Source: Faecalibacterium sp. HTF-F (lineage in GTDB: Bacteria; Bacillota; Clostridia; Oscillospirales; Ruminococcaceae). From it: 64,000 nucleotides of DNA. Positions 6,690 through 14,339 of this stretch are shown piece by piece. The stretch lies in NCBI RefSeq assembly GCF_023347535.1, contig NZ_CP094473.1, forward strand, positions 2,666,001 to 2,730,000, read 5' to 3'. A program made the position numbers and the translations under genes. Below the pieces are notes generated by a model that did no database searches, was not told where the DNA came from, and saw only the letters and a list, made by a program, of their open reading frames with translations. How positions within the stretch are numbered: the stretch's first letter is position 1; every line of letters starts with the position of its first letter.

Positions 6690-8474
6690 TTACAGGCTGC
6701 GGTTGCGGATCTCGGCAGTCACCTTTGCGATGAATGCATCCAGTTCCATCGTGGTGGTCTCGCCCTTGCGGTCACGCACCGAGATGTTGCCTGCCTCGGC
6801 TTCCTTGGCACCCAGAACCAGCATATAAGGCACACGGTCCACCTGCTGTGCCTCGCGGATCTTGTAGCCGATCTTCTGGTTGTCGTCGTCCAGCACAACA
6901 CGGACACCGGCTTCCACCAGCTTTTCGGTCACGCCCTCGGCGTAGTCCAGCGTCTTTTCGGAGACGGGCAGCACCTTGACCTGCGTGGGAGCCAGCCAGG
7001 TGGGGAACTTGCCCTTGGTCTCTTCGATCAGGTAGGCCATGAAGCGGTCCAGAGAGCCCAGAATGGCGCGGTGCAGCACCACAGGGGTCTTTTCGGTGCC
7101 GTCCTTGTCCACGTAGGTCAGATGGAACTTGGCGGGCAGGCAGAAGTCCAGCTGGCAGGTAGACAGGGTGTACTCGGCACCCACGGCGGGCTTGACGTTC
7201 ACATCCAGCTTCGGGCCGTAGAAGGCAGCCTCGCCGATCTCCTCGGTGAAGTGGATGCCCAGCTCGGTCAGCACTTCGCGCAGGGCCTGCTCTGCATGGT
7301 TCCACATGGCATCATCGTCGTGGTACTTCTTCTTATCGGCGGGATCACGCAGGCTCAGCACGCAGCGGTAATCGGTAATGTTGAAGTCCTTGTACACCTC
7401 AAAGATCAGGTCGCACACGTTTGCGACCTCGCTCTTGATCTGCTCCGGGGTGCAGAACAGGTGAGCATCGTTCTGGCAGAAGTGACGGCCGCGCTCGATG
7501 CCCTTCAGGGTGCCGGAGGACTCGTAACGGAAATCGTGGGCGATCTCACCGATGCGCATGGGCAGGTCACGGTAAGAATGGGGACGATTTGCGTAGATCA
7601 TCATGTGGTGGGGGCAGTTCATCGGGCGCAGAACATAGCTCTCGCCCTCCATCTCCATGGCGGGGAACATGTTCTCACGGTAGTGATCCCAGTGACCGGA
7701 GGTCTTATACAGGTTCACAGTGCCGATGCAGGGAGTCATAACGTGCAGGTAGCCGCGTGCACGCTCCTTCTCCTTGATATAGTTCTCCAGCTCCTGCCAG
7801 ACAGTGTAGCCTGCGGGCAGGAACATGGGCAGGCCGCGGCCAACCAGATCGTCGGTCATGAACAGGCCCATTTCCTTGCCGATCTTGCGGTGATCGCGCT
7901 CACGGGCCTCCTGCTGCTCCTTCTCCCATGCGTCCAGCTCTTCCTGATTGCGGAAGGCCACGCCATTGATGCGGGTGAGCATCTTGTTTTCCTTGTCGTT
8001 CTTCCAGTATGCGCCGGACTGCTGGGTGATCTTGAAGGCCTTCAGCGCCTTGGTGTAGGTCAGGTGGGGTCCGATGCACATATCCACGTACTCGCCCTGC
8101 TGGAAGAAGCTGAACTCGGTCTCCTCGGCCAGATCCGCCATGTGCTCGATCTTGTAGTTCTCCTTGCGCTCTTCCATCAGCTTCACGGCCTCGGCGCGGG
8201 GCAGGATGAAGGGCTTGATGGGCAGGTTCTCCTTGACGATCTTGCGCATCTCTTTTTCGATGTTTGCCAGATCCTCGTCGCTGAGCTTCTGGTCGCCCAG
8301 ATCAACGTCGTAGTAGAAGCCGTTCTCGGTGGCAGGGCCGAAGGCAAAGTCAGCCTGCGGATACAGGCGCTTGATGGCCTGCGCCATGATGTGGGCTGCG
8401 GTGTGGCGGATAACGTGCAGCTCCTGGTCCTGCGGGCACTCGTCCACATGGCCGTCCTTATAGATGATCTTCAT
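6690..8474 (-). CDS. thrS: Threonine--tRNA ligase
   Basis: 594 residues; ATG at 8474 behind AAAGGAG. It charges tRNA-Thr in the cytosol. Visible parts: editing domain beginning at HTAAHIMAQA (about 24), class II catalytic core with the zinc-ligand region RPMNCPHHM, HFCQND and YGPKLDV, and the anticodon-binding domain (about 490-590) starting at LAPTQVKVLPVS. The usual N-terminal TGS domain (about 60 residues) is missing: the protein starts only about 20 residues before the editing domain, which explains the length below the usual 635-640. Expression is controlled by the T-box leader upstream. Confidence 0.96.
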   Translation of the reverse strand: MKIIYKDGHVDECPQDQELHVIRHTAAHIMAQAIKRLYPQADFAFGPATENGFYYDVDLGDQKLSDEDLANIEKEMRKIVKENLPIKPFILPRAEAVKLMEERKENYKIEHMADLAEETEFSFFQQGEYVDMCIGPHLTYTKALKAFKITQQSGAYWKNDKENKMLTRINGVAFRNQEELDAWEKEQQEARERDHRKIGKEMGLFMTDDLVGRGLPMFLPAGYTVWQELENYIKEKERARGYLHVMTPCIGTVNLYKTSGHWDHYRENMFPAMEMEGESYVLRPMNCPHHMMIYANRPHSYRDLPMRIGEIAHDFRYESSGTLKGIERGRHFCQNDAHLFCTPEQIKSEVANVCDLIFEVYKDFNITDYRCVLSLRDPADKKKYHDDDAMWNHAEQALREVLTELGIHFTEEIGEAAFYGPKLDVNVKPAVGAEYTLSTCQLDFCLPAKFHLTYVDKDGTEKTPVVLHRAILGSLDRFMAYLIEETKGKFPTWLAPTQVKVLPVSEKTLDYAEGVTEKLVEAGVRVVLDDDNQKIGYKIREAQQVDRVPYMLVLGAKEAEAGNISVRDRKGETTTMELDAFIAKVTAEIRNRSL

Positions 8475-8502
8475 AATGCTTGCTCCTTTGACAGATAAAG
8501 TA

Positions 8503-8779
8503 AAACAAAAAAGCGCTTCATCCCGCACACTTACTCACGGGATGAAGCGCCTGAAAAAATCAGAAACGTTCCACGGTTCCACCCGAATTGCACGCCTCTG
8601 CGTGCCACTCGCTGTGCTGTAACGGGCGCACCCGGCAGAGGTTCTCCTCTGCGCTCTGCGGTGGTAGAGCTCCGGCACATGGCAGGCTGCTTGCAGCACC
8701 CTTGCGGGGCAGCCCTCTCTGGGTCATGGAGAAACGGGAACTCAGTTTGTCCGCATCATCGCTTTTACAGGATGAAACT
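8503..8779 (-). ncRNA. T-box leader riboswitch of thrS
   Basis: On the minus strand the conserved T-box GGGTGGAACC lies at about 8575-8585, followed by a perfect terminator (CGCTTCATCCCG / CGGGATGAAGCG, 8512-8550) with a U-rich run at 8502-8511. About 190 bases of stem-rich sequence precede the T-box, the size of stems I-III. Uncharged tRNA-Thr should favour the antiterminator and allow thrS transcription. I could not place the specifier codon with certainty; threonine is inferred from the adjacent gene. Confidence 0.9.
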
Positions 8780-8785
8780 ACGCTG

Positions 8786-8814
8786 ATTGTAGCACGTCCC
8801 GCTGAAAAAATCAA
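8786..8814 (-). promoter_or_regulatory. Promoter of the thrS T-box transcript
   Basis: TTGATT (8809-8814), 17-base spacer, TACAAT (8786-8791) on the minus strand, just before the T-box stems. Confidence 0.75.
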
Positions 8815-8839
8815 GAGACGCAGCCATGAAATTTTTTCT

Positions 8840-10108
8840 TCATTTTTCTTCCTTCGGCTGCAGAAATTCCGAAAAAAGCTTGCTGGTGCGGAATCCCTGA
8901 CTGGAATACAGGCTGTGATAGCCGGAGAACATATAGCTCAGGCCGCAGGCCAGCGCCATCAGCTCAAACCCGGCACCGCTGAACAGCTCAGCCGCCAGCA
9001 CAATGGAAGCCACCAGCGTATTGGTCGCCCCGCAGAACACGCACACCAGACCCACTGCAGCAGAAAAGCCCGCCGGGAGCCCCAGCAGCGGTCCCACCAC
9101 GCAGCCAAACGTTGCGCCGATGTAAAAGCTCGGCACCACTTCGCCGCCCTTGAAGCCCACGCTCAGGGTCAGCACCGTAAGCACCATTTTGCACACAAAG
9201 TCCCACGGCAGAGCCTGCTCCAGCTCAACGGCATCCATAATGACATCCATGCCGGCACCGTTATAGCGGCCCACCCCCATCAGGTAGGACAGCGCCACCA
9301 CAGCCGCACCGCCTGCAGCAGCCCGCACCCACGGGTTCGGCAGCAGTTTGGGGATTTTATGCTCAAAAAAGTGCAGCATCTGGCAGAAAATCACCGCCAC
9401 CACCGCACAGCACATGGCCAGCACGGCGGTGCGCACCACCGTCCGGGCATCCAGCGGCGGTGCTTCCATCACAAACCGTGTGGGCGCAATGCCGGCCTTC
9501 AGCGAGATGCTGTATGCAATGAGCGCCGCCAGAAAGCCCGGCACGAACGCCACGGTCAGCATCAGACCCACATCCACCACCATCATCGCAAACAGGGTCG
9601 CGGTCAGCGGCGTACCGAACAGCGCCGAAAAAAATGCCGCCATACCGCACACGGTAGCCGTGCGGCAGTCATGATTGTTGAAGTGCAGCACCCGGCCGAT
9701 GTTCCAGCCGATGCTGCCGCCCATCTGCAGCGCTGCGCCCTCGCGGCCGGCCGAGCCGCCGCACAGATGGGTGAGCACAGTGCCCAGAAAGATGGCCGGG
9801 ACCAGCCACGGCGTCACCGAGCTGCCGTCCTGCACGGCCCGCAGCACATCGTTGGTGCCCTTGCCGACACAGCCCGTCGCCTTATACAGAGCCGTGATGG
9901 CGATGCCTGCCGCAGGCAGAAGCCATAGCAGCCAGACATGCTCTGCGCGCTGCTCGGTCACCCATTCCACTGCCAGATGGAACAGCGTTCCGATACCGCC
10001 GCACAGCACGCCGGTGCACACAGCCAGAAGCGTCCACCGGAACAGCGCCAGAAGCGAGACCCGGATCGCTTCCTTATAATGCAGGAACCATTCCTTTATT
10101 TTCCACAT
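8840..10108 (-). CDS. ClC-family chloride channel or transporter
   Basis: 422 residues; ATG at 10108 behind GGGGAAGAAAC; an upstream TTG-initiated extension is ignored. Around ten hydrophobic segments. The GSAGREGAALQMGGSIG block (about residues 130-146) is the ClC selectivity-filter signature GREG, and its glutamate is the external gate that couples Cl- to H+ in exchangers. A second conserved helix (FKGGEVVPSFYIGATFG, about 320) matches the GGxxxPxxxxG signature. No C-terminal CBS domains are present, giving the short bacterial form. It is monocistronic with its own promoter. Whether it is a channel, a Cl-/H+ antiporter or a fluoride exporter is not certain from motifs alone. Confidence 0.9.
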   Translation of the reverse strand: MWKIKEWFLHYKEAIRVSLLALFRWTLLAVCTGVLCGGIGTLFHLAVEWVTEQRAEHVWLLWLLPAAGIAITALYKATGCVGKGTNDVLRAVQDGSSVTPWLVPAIFLGTVLTHLCGGSAGREGAALQMGGSIGWNIGRVLHFNNHDCRTATVCGMAAFFSALFGTPLTATLFAMMVVDVGLMLTVAFVPGFLAALIAYSISLKAGIAPTRFVMEAPPLDARTVVRTAVLAMCCAVVAVIFCQMLHFFEHKIPKLLPNPWVRAAAGGAAVVALSYLMGVGRYNGAGMDVIMDAVELEQALPWDFVCKMVLTVLTLSVGFKGGEVVPSFYIGATFGCVVGPLLGLPAGFSAAVGLVCVFCGATNTLVASIVLAAELFSGAGFELMALACGLSYMFSGYHSLYSSQGFRTSKLFSEFLQPKEEK

Positions 10109-10162
10109 GTTTCTTCCCCACACCTCTCTTAATTTCGATCTGATTTTGTCTATACGCGCCAA

Positions 10163-10191
10163 AACATAACATGTTTTTCTATCAATGTCAA
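10163..10191 (-). promoter_or_regulatory. Promoter of the ClC gene
   Basis: Minus strand TTGACA (10186-10191), 17-base spacer, TATGTT (10163-10168). Confidence 0.65.
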
Positions 10192-10247
10192 CCAAAGAAC
10201 GGCAAAGGATCTTATACAACTTTCACATGCCCGGTAAAACAAATGCC

Positions 10248-10290
10248 AAAGGCCCCGCTTCTTTGTGCGCAGAAGCAGGGCCTTTGATCT
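10248..10290 (-). terminator. Terminator downstream of the Amt-PII gene
   Basis: AAAGGCCC(C)GCTTCT / AGAAGC(A)GGGCCTTT stem. It lies in the 406-base gap 10109-10514 between the ClC promoter and the Amt-PII stop. Confidence 0.7.
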
Positions 10291-10343
10291 GGTTGCCGTT
10301 TAAGATTTTGGATCAGAAAAAGGAAAAAGGAGAACAACGGGCG

Positions 10344-10432
10344 CTTGTCGGGGCGAGGCCCCTCCATCTGCTTTCGCAGACCGTTTGGTCACTCGAAAGC
10401 CCCACCGGGGCTTTCGCTGCTGACGCAAACGC
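10344..10432 (+). repeat. Intergenic palindromic repeat, family 2, copy A
   Basis: Starts CTTGTCGGGGCGAGGCCCC, contains AAAGCCCC/GGGGCTTT in the middle and ends GCAAACGCG. The reverse complement of 32103-32202 matches it along its length with a few substitutions. The element is made of nested hairpins and carries no ORF. Confidence 0.65.
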
Positions 10433-10514
10433 GATCATCACGCTGCTGCGCAGGGGCCGGTGTCGTGCCGGTGCGCCTGCACCGCAGCGGGACAGCTGTT
10501 AGAATCCGGGAGTT

Positions 10515-12260
10515 TTACTCCACATCCTGCAGGGCGGCAAAGTCCTCTTCGCCGGTGCGGATCTTGACCACGCGGGTCACGTTGTACACAAAGATCTTGC
10601 CGTCGCCGATATGGCCGGTGTACAGTGCCTTCTTGGCTGCCTCCACCACAGCGTCCACGCTGATGCGGGAGACGATGACCTCCACCTTGATCTTGGGCAG
10701 CAGGGTGGTATCCACGGGGACGCCGCGGTATTTCTCGCTGGTGCCCTTCTGGATGCCGCAGCCCATCACCTGCGTGACCGTCATGCCGGTGACGCCCAGA
10801 TCGTTGAGGGCGGTCTTGAGCTGGTCGAACTTGGAAAGCTTTGCAATGATGGACACCTTGTGCATACCGGTGTCGTACACGCCATCGTGGATCACGGGAG
10901 AAGCTTCCCGCACCACAGGAACGGCAGCGCTGATCTGCTTGTCGGTTGCCTTGGTCACATCGTCCTCGCCGAGGTCGGTGTTCTCGTTGGGCACCATGAC
11001 AGCAGAGTTTGCATCGGAGATGGAGAAACCGGCGTAGGCAGATGCCAGACCATGCTCGTGGATGTCCAGACCGTCGATCTCCACCTCTGCGGGAACGCGC
11101 AGGCCGATGAACTTATCGATGAGCTTGAAGACAACGAACATCACCACCACCACATAGATGTCAACGGTCACGAGACCCAGCAGCTGGGTGCCCAGCTGTG
11201 CTAGACCGCCGCCGTAGAACAGACCGGCGTGCTCGGTGTTGGCACCGGTGGAGAACAGGCCCACCGCAATGGTGCCCCATACGCCGTTTGCAAAGTGGAC
11301 GGAAACTGCACCAACAGGGTCATCCACCTTGGCGATGTTATCGAAGAACTCAACGCTCAGAACAACGAGCAAGCCGGCCACAAAGCCGATGAAGAATGCG
11401 CCGAAGGGAGAAACGGTATCGCAGCCTGCGGTGATCGCCACCAGACCGGCCAGAGAACCGTTCAGGGTCATGGAGACATCGGGCTTGCCGTAACGCAGCC
11501 AGGTGAAGATCATGGTCACACAGGTGGCAACGGCTGCGGCAAGGTTGGTGTTGAAGCAGACCAGACCGGTCATGGTCATGGCCTCGTCGGTGGCAAGGCT
11601 CAGAGAGGAGCCGCCGTTGAAGCCGAACCAGCAGAACCACAGGATGAACACGCCCAGAGCACCGGCGGTCAGGTTGTGGCCGGGAATGGCGTGAGGCTTG
11701 CCGTCCTTGTCGTACTTGCCGATGCGGGGACCCAGCATCCATGCGCCCAGCAGAGCGATGACACCGCCCACGTTGTGGACTGCTGCGGAGCCTGCAAAGT
11801 CATGGAAGCCCATGCTCTGCAGCCAGCCGCCGCCCCACATCCAGTGGCCGCAGATGGGGTAGACCACCAGCGAGATCGCAGCAGAGTAAACGCAGTAAGC
11901 CTTGAAGTTGGTGCGCTCGGCCATGGAGCCGGAGACGATGGTGGCAGCCGTTGCGCAGAACACGGTCTGGAACACGATGTAGACCCACAGCGGGATATCC
12001 AGACCCAGATGGCTGTAATCGCCCTGAATGAACGGATCGAAGCCGCCGATCAGTGCGCCGGTGCCGCCGAACATCAGGCCAAAGCCGATGATCCAGTAGC
12101 ACGGGGTGCCGATGCAGAAGTCCATCATATTCTTCATCAGAATATTACCGGTGTTCTTGGCACGGGTGAAACCGGCTTCACACAAGGCGAAGCCCGCCTG
12201 CATAAAGTAGACGAGGAACGCTCCCACGAGCGTCCAACAGGTGTTGATGGAGCTGAACAT
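10515..12260 (-). CDS. amt: Ammonium transporter fused to a C-terminal PII regulatory domain
   Basis: 581 residues; ATG at 12260 with GGGAGG upstream. Residues about 1-405 form the 11-helix Amt/Rh channel (GFALCEAGF, GGW near residue 150, FCWFGFNGGSS). After a linker of about 60 residues a complete PII (GlnB/GlnK) domain occupies about 465-581, with T-loop GCGIQKGTSEKYRGVPVD, including the Tyr that is uridylylated in proteobacteria, and the TGHIGDGKIFV ATP/2-oxoglutarate loop. In most bacteria GlnK is a separate protein that plugs the AmtB trimer. Covalent fusion makes the plug permanent in cis, so gating must depend on nucleotide and 2-oxoglutarate binding. Such fusions are known in some Clostridia. 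Confidence 0.95.
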   Translation of the reverse strand: MFSSINTCWTLVGAFLVYFMQAGFALCEAGFTRAKNTGNILMKNMMDFCIGTPCYWIIGFGLMFGGTGALIGGFDPFIQGDYSHLGLDIPLWVYIVFQTVFCATAATIVSGSMAERTNFKAYCVYSAAISLVVYPICGHWMWGGGWLQSMGFHDFAGSAAVHNVGGVIALLGAWMLGPRIGKYDKDGKPHAIPGHNLTAGALGVFILWFCWFGFNGGSSLSLATDEAMTMTGLVCFNTNLAAAVATCVTMIFTWLRYGKPDVSMTLNGSLAGLVAITAGCDTVSPFGAFFIGFVAGLLVVLSVEFFDNIAKVDDPVGAVSVHFANGVWGTIAVGLFSTGANTEHAGLFYGGGLAQLGTQLLGLVTVDIYVVVVMFVVFKLIDKFIGLRVPAEVEIDGLDIHEHGLASAYAGFSISDANSAVMVPNENTDLGEDDVTKATDKQISAAVPVVREASPVIHDGVYDTGMHKVSIIAKLSKFDQLKTALNDLGVTGMTVTQVMGCGIQKGTSEKYRGVPVDTTLLPKIKVEVIVSRISVDAVVEAAKKALYTGHIGDGKIFVYNVTRVVKIRTGEEDFAALQDVE

Positions 12261-12459
12261 AACTTTTCATACCTCCCACGAATGTGATGCCGCAAGGCCA
12301 CCAGAACCTTTTGGCGTGTGCGGTGTTCCCCGTGCCGATCGCACGTAGGAACGCTTCATTTGCACTCAGGAGACCCTCTATCTTCCCCCGAGCGGCAATA
12401 TCCCCGAAAACACAAAAGGCGCTGGCGGAATCAATTCCGTCAGCGCCTTTGCTTTCGAT
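12261..12459 (-). promoter_or_regulatory. Structured 5' leader of amt with an early terminator hairpin
   Basis: The predicted transcript starts near 12459. A strong hairpin forms at about +10 to +45 (12415-12450, 13-bp stem with one mismatch) followed by TTTTGTGTTTT. The apical bases can be read as a six-base loop ATTGAT closed by GGA/TCC, with A at 1 and G at 4 as in ANTAR-protein targets. About 150 nt of leader and the ribosome site follow. The hairpin may be an attenuator or simply the terminator of the upstream operon. Confidence 0.45.
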
Positions 12460-12465
12460 GGCAAG

Positions 12466-12494
12466 AGTATAGTCCCTTTGTGCAAAAGTGTCAA
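12466..12494 (-). promoter_or_regulatory. Strong promoter upstream of amt
   Basis: Minus strand TTGACA (12489-12494), 17-base spacer, TATACT (12466-12471). Confidence 0.75.
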
Positions 12495-12579
12495 GGGCTC
12501 ATGTCAAGGTTTTACGTTTTTCACAACACGAAGAAAGGGAATGCGGCAAAAGTTTGGCAAAACTTTGTTTTCCGATACA

Positions 12580-12987
12580 CTAGTCATTCTTTTCCGCTTC
12601 TGTGTCGTTTTCTGCTTTTTTGTGACCGGAGCGGTGTCCGCCCTGCATTTCCCAGTGCAGCATCAGGCTCATCATGGCGCGCAGCGCAAAGGTGGCAGCC
12701 AGCGGCACCACCGACTCCAGATTCTGCAAAAGGAAGGTCTTGGCGATCTCCGCCGACATCAGGAACTCCAGCGCCGTGGTCAGGCCGCTGCTCATCTCGT
12801 GGTGGAAATCATGATGATCGTTGAAGAATATCGTCCGGATATAGTGGTAGGTCGCCTTGGCCAGACTGGTAATGATGATGAACAGTCCGATCACTTCGGC
12901 CAGACCCGCGATCATGGGCACTGCCGTCACCAGAAATCCTTCCAGAACTTCCGTGACAACGGTGTTCAGATGATAAAGCCATCCCAT
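12580..12987 (-). CDS. DUF1622 membrane protein
   Basis: 135 residues; ATG at 12987 behind AAGGGG, 12 bases after the DhuI stop, so last gene of the uronate operon or loosely coupled to it. Three hydrophobic segments (about 20-45, 72-90, 95-112) match the DUF1622 family (PF07784), of unknown function. The loop between the first two is His/Asp-rich (FFNDHHDFHHEM) and the tail is highly charged. The His cluster could bind a metal, but this is not established. No sequence feature links it to uronate metabolism apart from its position. Confidence 0.75.
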   Translation of the reverse strand: MGWLYHLNTVVTEVLEGFLVTAVPMIAGLAEVIGLFIIITSLAKATYHYIRTIFFNDHHDFHHEMSSGLTTALEFLMSAEIAKTFLLQNLESVVPLAATFALRAMMSLMLHWEMQGGHRSGHKKAENDTEAEKND

Positions 12988-12999
12988 AGCGGCATCCCC

Positions 13000-13635
13000 T
13001 TACAGCAGGGTCTTCACGTATGCTGCCAGCTCCTCATCCTTGCAGGAGGCGAAGAACAGCTCGCTGAACTTTGCACCGGCGACAGCGCCCTTCAGCAGGT
13101 CCTGATCGATGCTCTTCAGGCACTCGATCAGCGGCTTGAAGGTGGCGGCACGCACGCCGTCCAGGATCTTCTTGTTGCGCTGCTCAGGCTCCACGCGCTC
13201 CTTGGGGTAGCCCTGACCGTGGCCGAAGCCGAACAGCTTCTCGAAGCAGTACTCGAGGTTCAGCTCACCGCCCCAGCCGAAGCCCTTGGCAAACGGCATA
13301 GCAACGGCGTTGCCGTCGTTGACGTGGGCAAAGGTGTAGGCGTCCACGGGGTCCTCCACATGGCCGCAGATAACACCGGGGAAGCTGTTCAGGGCCAGCA
13401 TGGCACCCTCGCCGGTGCCGCAGCCGGTGATAACGTAGTCGGCAGCGCCGCTGTTCAGCAGGATGGCGGCCAGAATGCCGCACTGCACATAGGTCAGCTG
13501 TGCAGCGTCATCGGCGGCGTACATGCCGTAGTTGACCACCTCGTGGCCCATGGGCTCCACCACCTTTTTCAGGGCGGCTTCAATGATGCCATTCTTGGCT
13601 GCCTGACTGTTCTCGTTGATGAGTGCGATCTTCAT
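13000..13635 (-). CDS. RpiB/LacA/LacB-family isomerase, likely 5-keto-4-deoxyuronate (DHU) isomerase DhuI
   Basis: 211 residues; ATG at 13635 behind AAAAGGAG. The RpiB/LacAB fold shows in MKIALINENSQAAKNG and in ITGCGTGEG, whose Cys72 is the usual active-site cysteine. The protein is longer than ribose-5-phosphate isomerase B (about 150), carrying an extra 60-residue C-terminal region as in DhuI of streptococci. DhuI converts 4-deoxy-L-threo-5-hexosulose uronate to 3-deoxy-D-glycero-2,5-hexodiulosonate. Placement between KdgF and DUF1622, with the SDR partner upstream, supports this role. A generic sugar-phosphate isomerase is the alternative. Confidence 0.78.
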   Translation of the reverse strand: MKIALINENSQAAKNGIIEAALKKVVEPMGHEVVNYGMYAADDAAQLTYVQCGILAAILLNSGAADYVITGCGTGEGAMLALNSFPGVICGHVEDPVDAYTFAHVNDGNAVAMPFAKGFGWGGELNLEYCFEKLFGFGHGQGYPKERVEPEQRNKKILDGVRAATFKPLIECLKSIDQDLLKGAVAGAKFSELFFASCKDEELAAYVKTLL

Positions 13636-13680
13636 AGTAGTTTCTTCTCCTTTTATGATCTTCTCCTGCAGGTGCAGGTG

Positions 13681-14025
13681 TTATACAAAGTCCTCCCGCA
13701 TGGGGGTAAAGAAGTCCAGCAGGATGCCGGCTTCCAGACAGACGCAGCCGTGCATCACGCCGTCCTGCTTGAGCAGGGTGTCGCCGGGGCCCACCTCCCG
13801 GGTCTCGTCCCCGATGGTAAAGCGGAAGCGGCCCGACACCACATAGGTGATCTGGGTGTGGGGGTGGCAGTGCATGGCACCCACGCCGCCGGTCTCAAAG
13901 GTGTTTTCCACACACATGGCGTCCCTGCCGTAGGCCAGGATGCGGCGCTGCACCCCGGGGCCGCAGGGTTCCGGGGCAATGTCGGCGTGGGGCACCCATG
14001 GCATGTCCTGATGGTTTTTCTCCAT
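13681..14025 (-). CDS. kdgF: KdgF-like cupin, opening of unsaturated uronates
   Basis: 114 residues; ATG at 14025 behind AAGGA. A single cupin barrel: the motif MHCHPHTQITYVVSG (about 51-65) supplies His52, His54 and Gln58 as metal ligands, and His near residue 95 (DGVMHGC) is the fourth. KdgF catalyses conversion of 4,5-unsaturated galacturonate or glucuronate, the products of pectate, alginate or glycosaminoglycan lyases, to the linear 5-keto-4-deoxyuronate. It lies 45 bases upstream of DhuI in the same direction. No polysaccharide lyase or uronate transporter is in this window, so the substrate source must be encoded elsewhere. Confidence 0.8.
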   Translation of the reverse strand: MEKNHQDMPWVPHADIAPEPCGPGVQRRILAYGRDAMCVENTFETGGVGAMHCHPHTQITYVVSGRFRFTIGDETREVGPGDTLLKQDGVMHGCVCLEAGILLDFFTPMREDFV

Positions 14026-14132
14026 TCTATTATATTCCTTCCCTGTGAAAAAGCAAAAAACTATCCGCAATATTTCCTCCGTATTGGAAAACCTCGAAGA
14101 AAAACATAGCAGATAGTTTTATTTACAGCGTG

Positions 14133-14322
14133 CTCGCCCTCTCCGTCAGCGCTCACGCGCTGCCACCTTGTTCCCCTTTCTGTCGCTCACGCGACATCTT
14201 CCCCCGGCCGGGGGACGTCTATCATAGTGAGAGGCCTTGGCAGTCTACGTAAAGTTACCGGTTTCGCCAGAGGCTCTCCCTTTGGGAGAGCTGTTGAGCG
14301 AATGCGAAACTGAGAGGGCGAG
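14133..14322. repeat. MITE-like palindromic repeat, family 1
   Basis: Inverted ends CTCGCCCTCTCCGTCA and AACTGAGAGGGCGAG enclose 190 bases rich in smaller palindromes (CCGGCCGGGGG; CTCTCCC/GGGAGAG). It separates kdgF from dhuD inside the operon, so it is probably transcribed. Related copies lie at 5158, 17627 and 53399. Confidence 0.7.
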
Positions 14323-14339
14323 GATGCTATCCTTCTGAA

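Noticed and set aside
12261..12459. Lysine riboswitch in the amt leader
   Set aside because: A short AGATAGAGG word on the minus strand recalls the L-box, but the five-way junction and the other conserved blocks are missing and the gene is an ammonium transporter.
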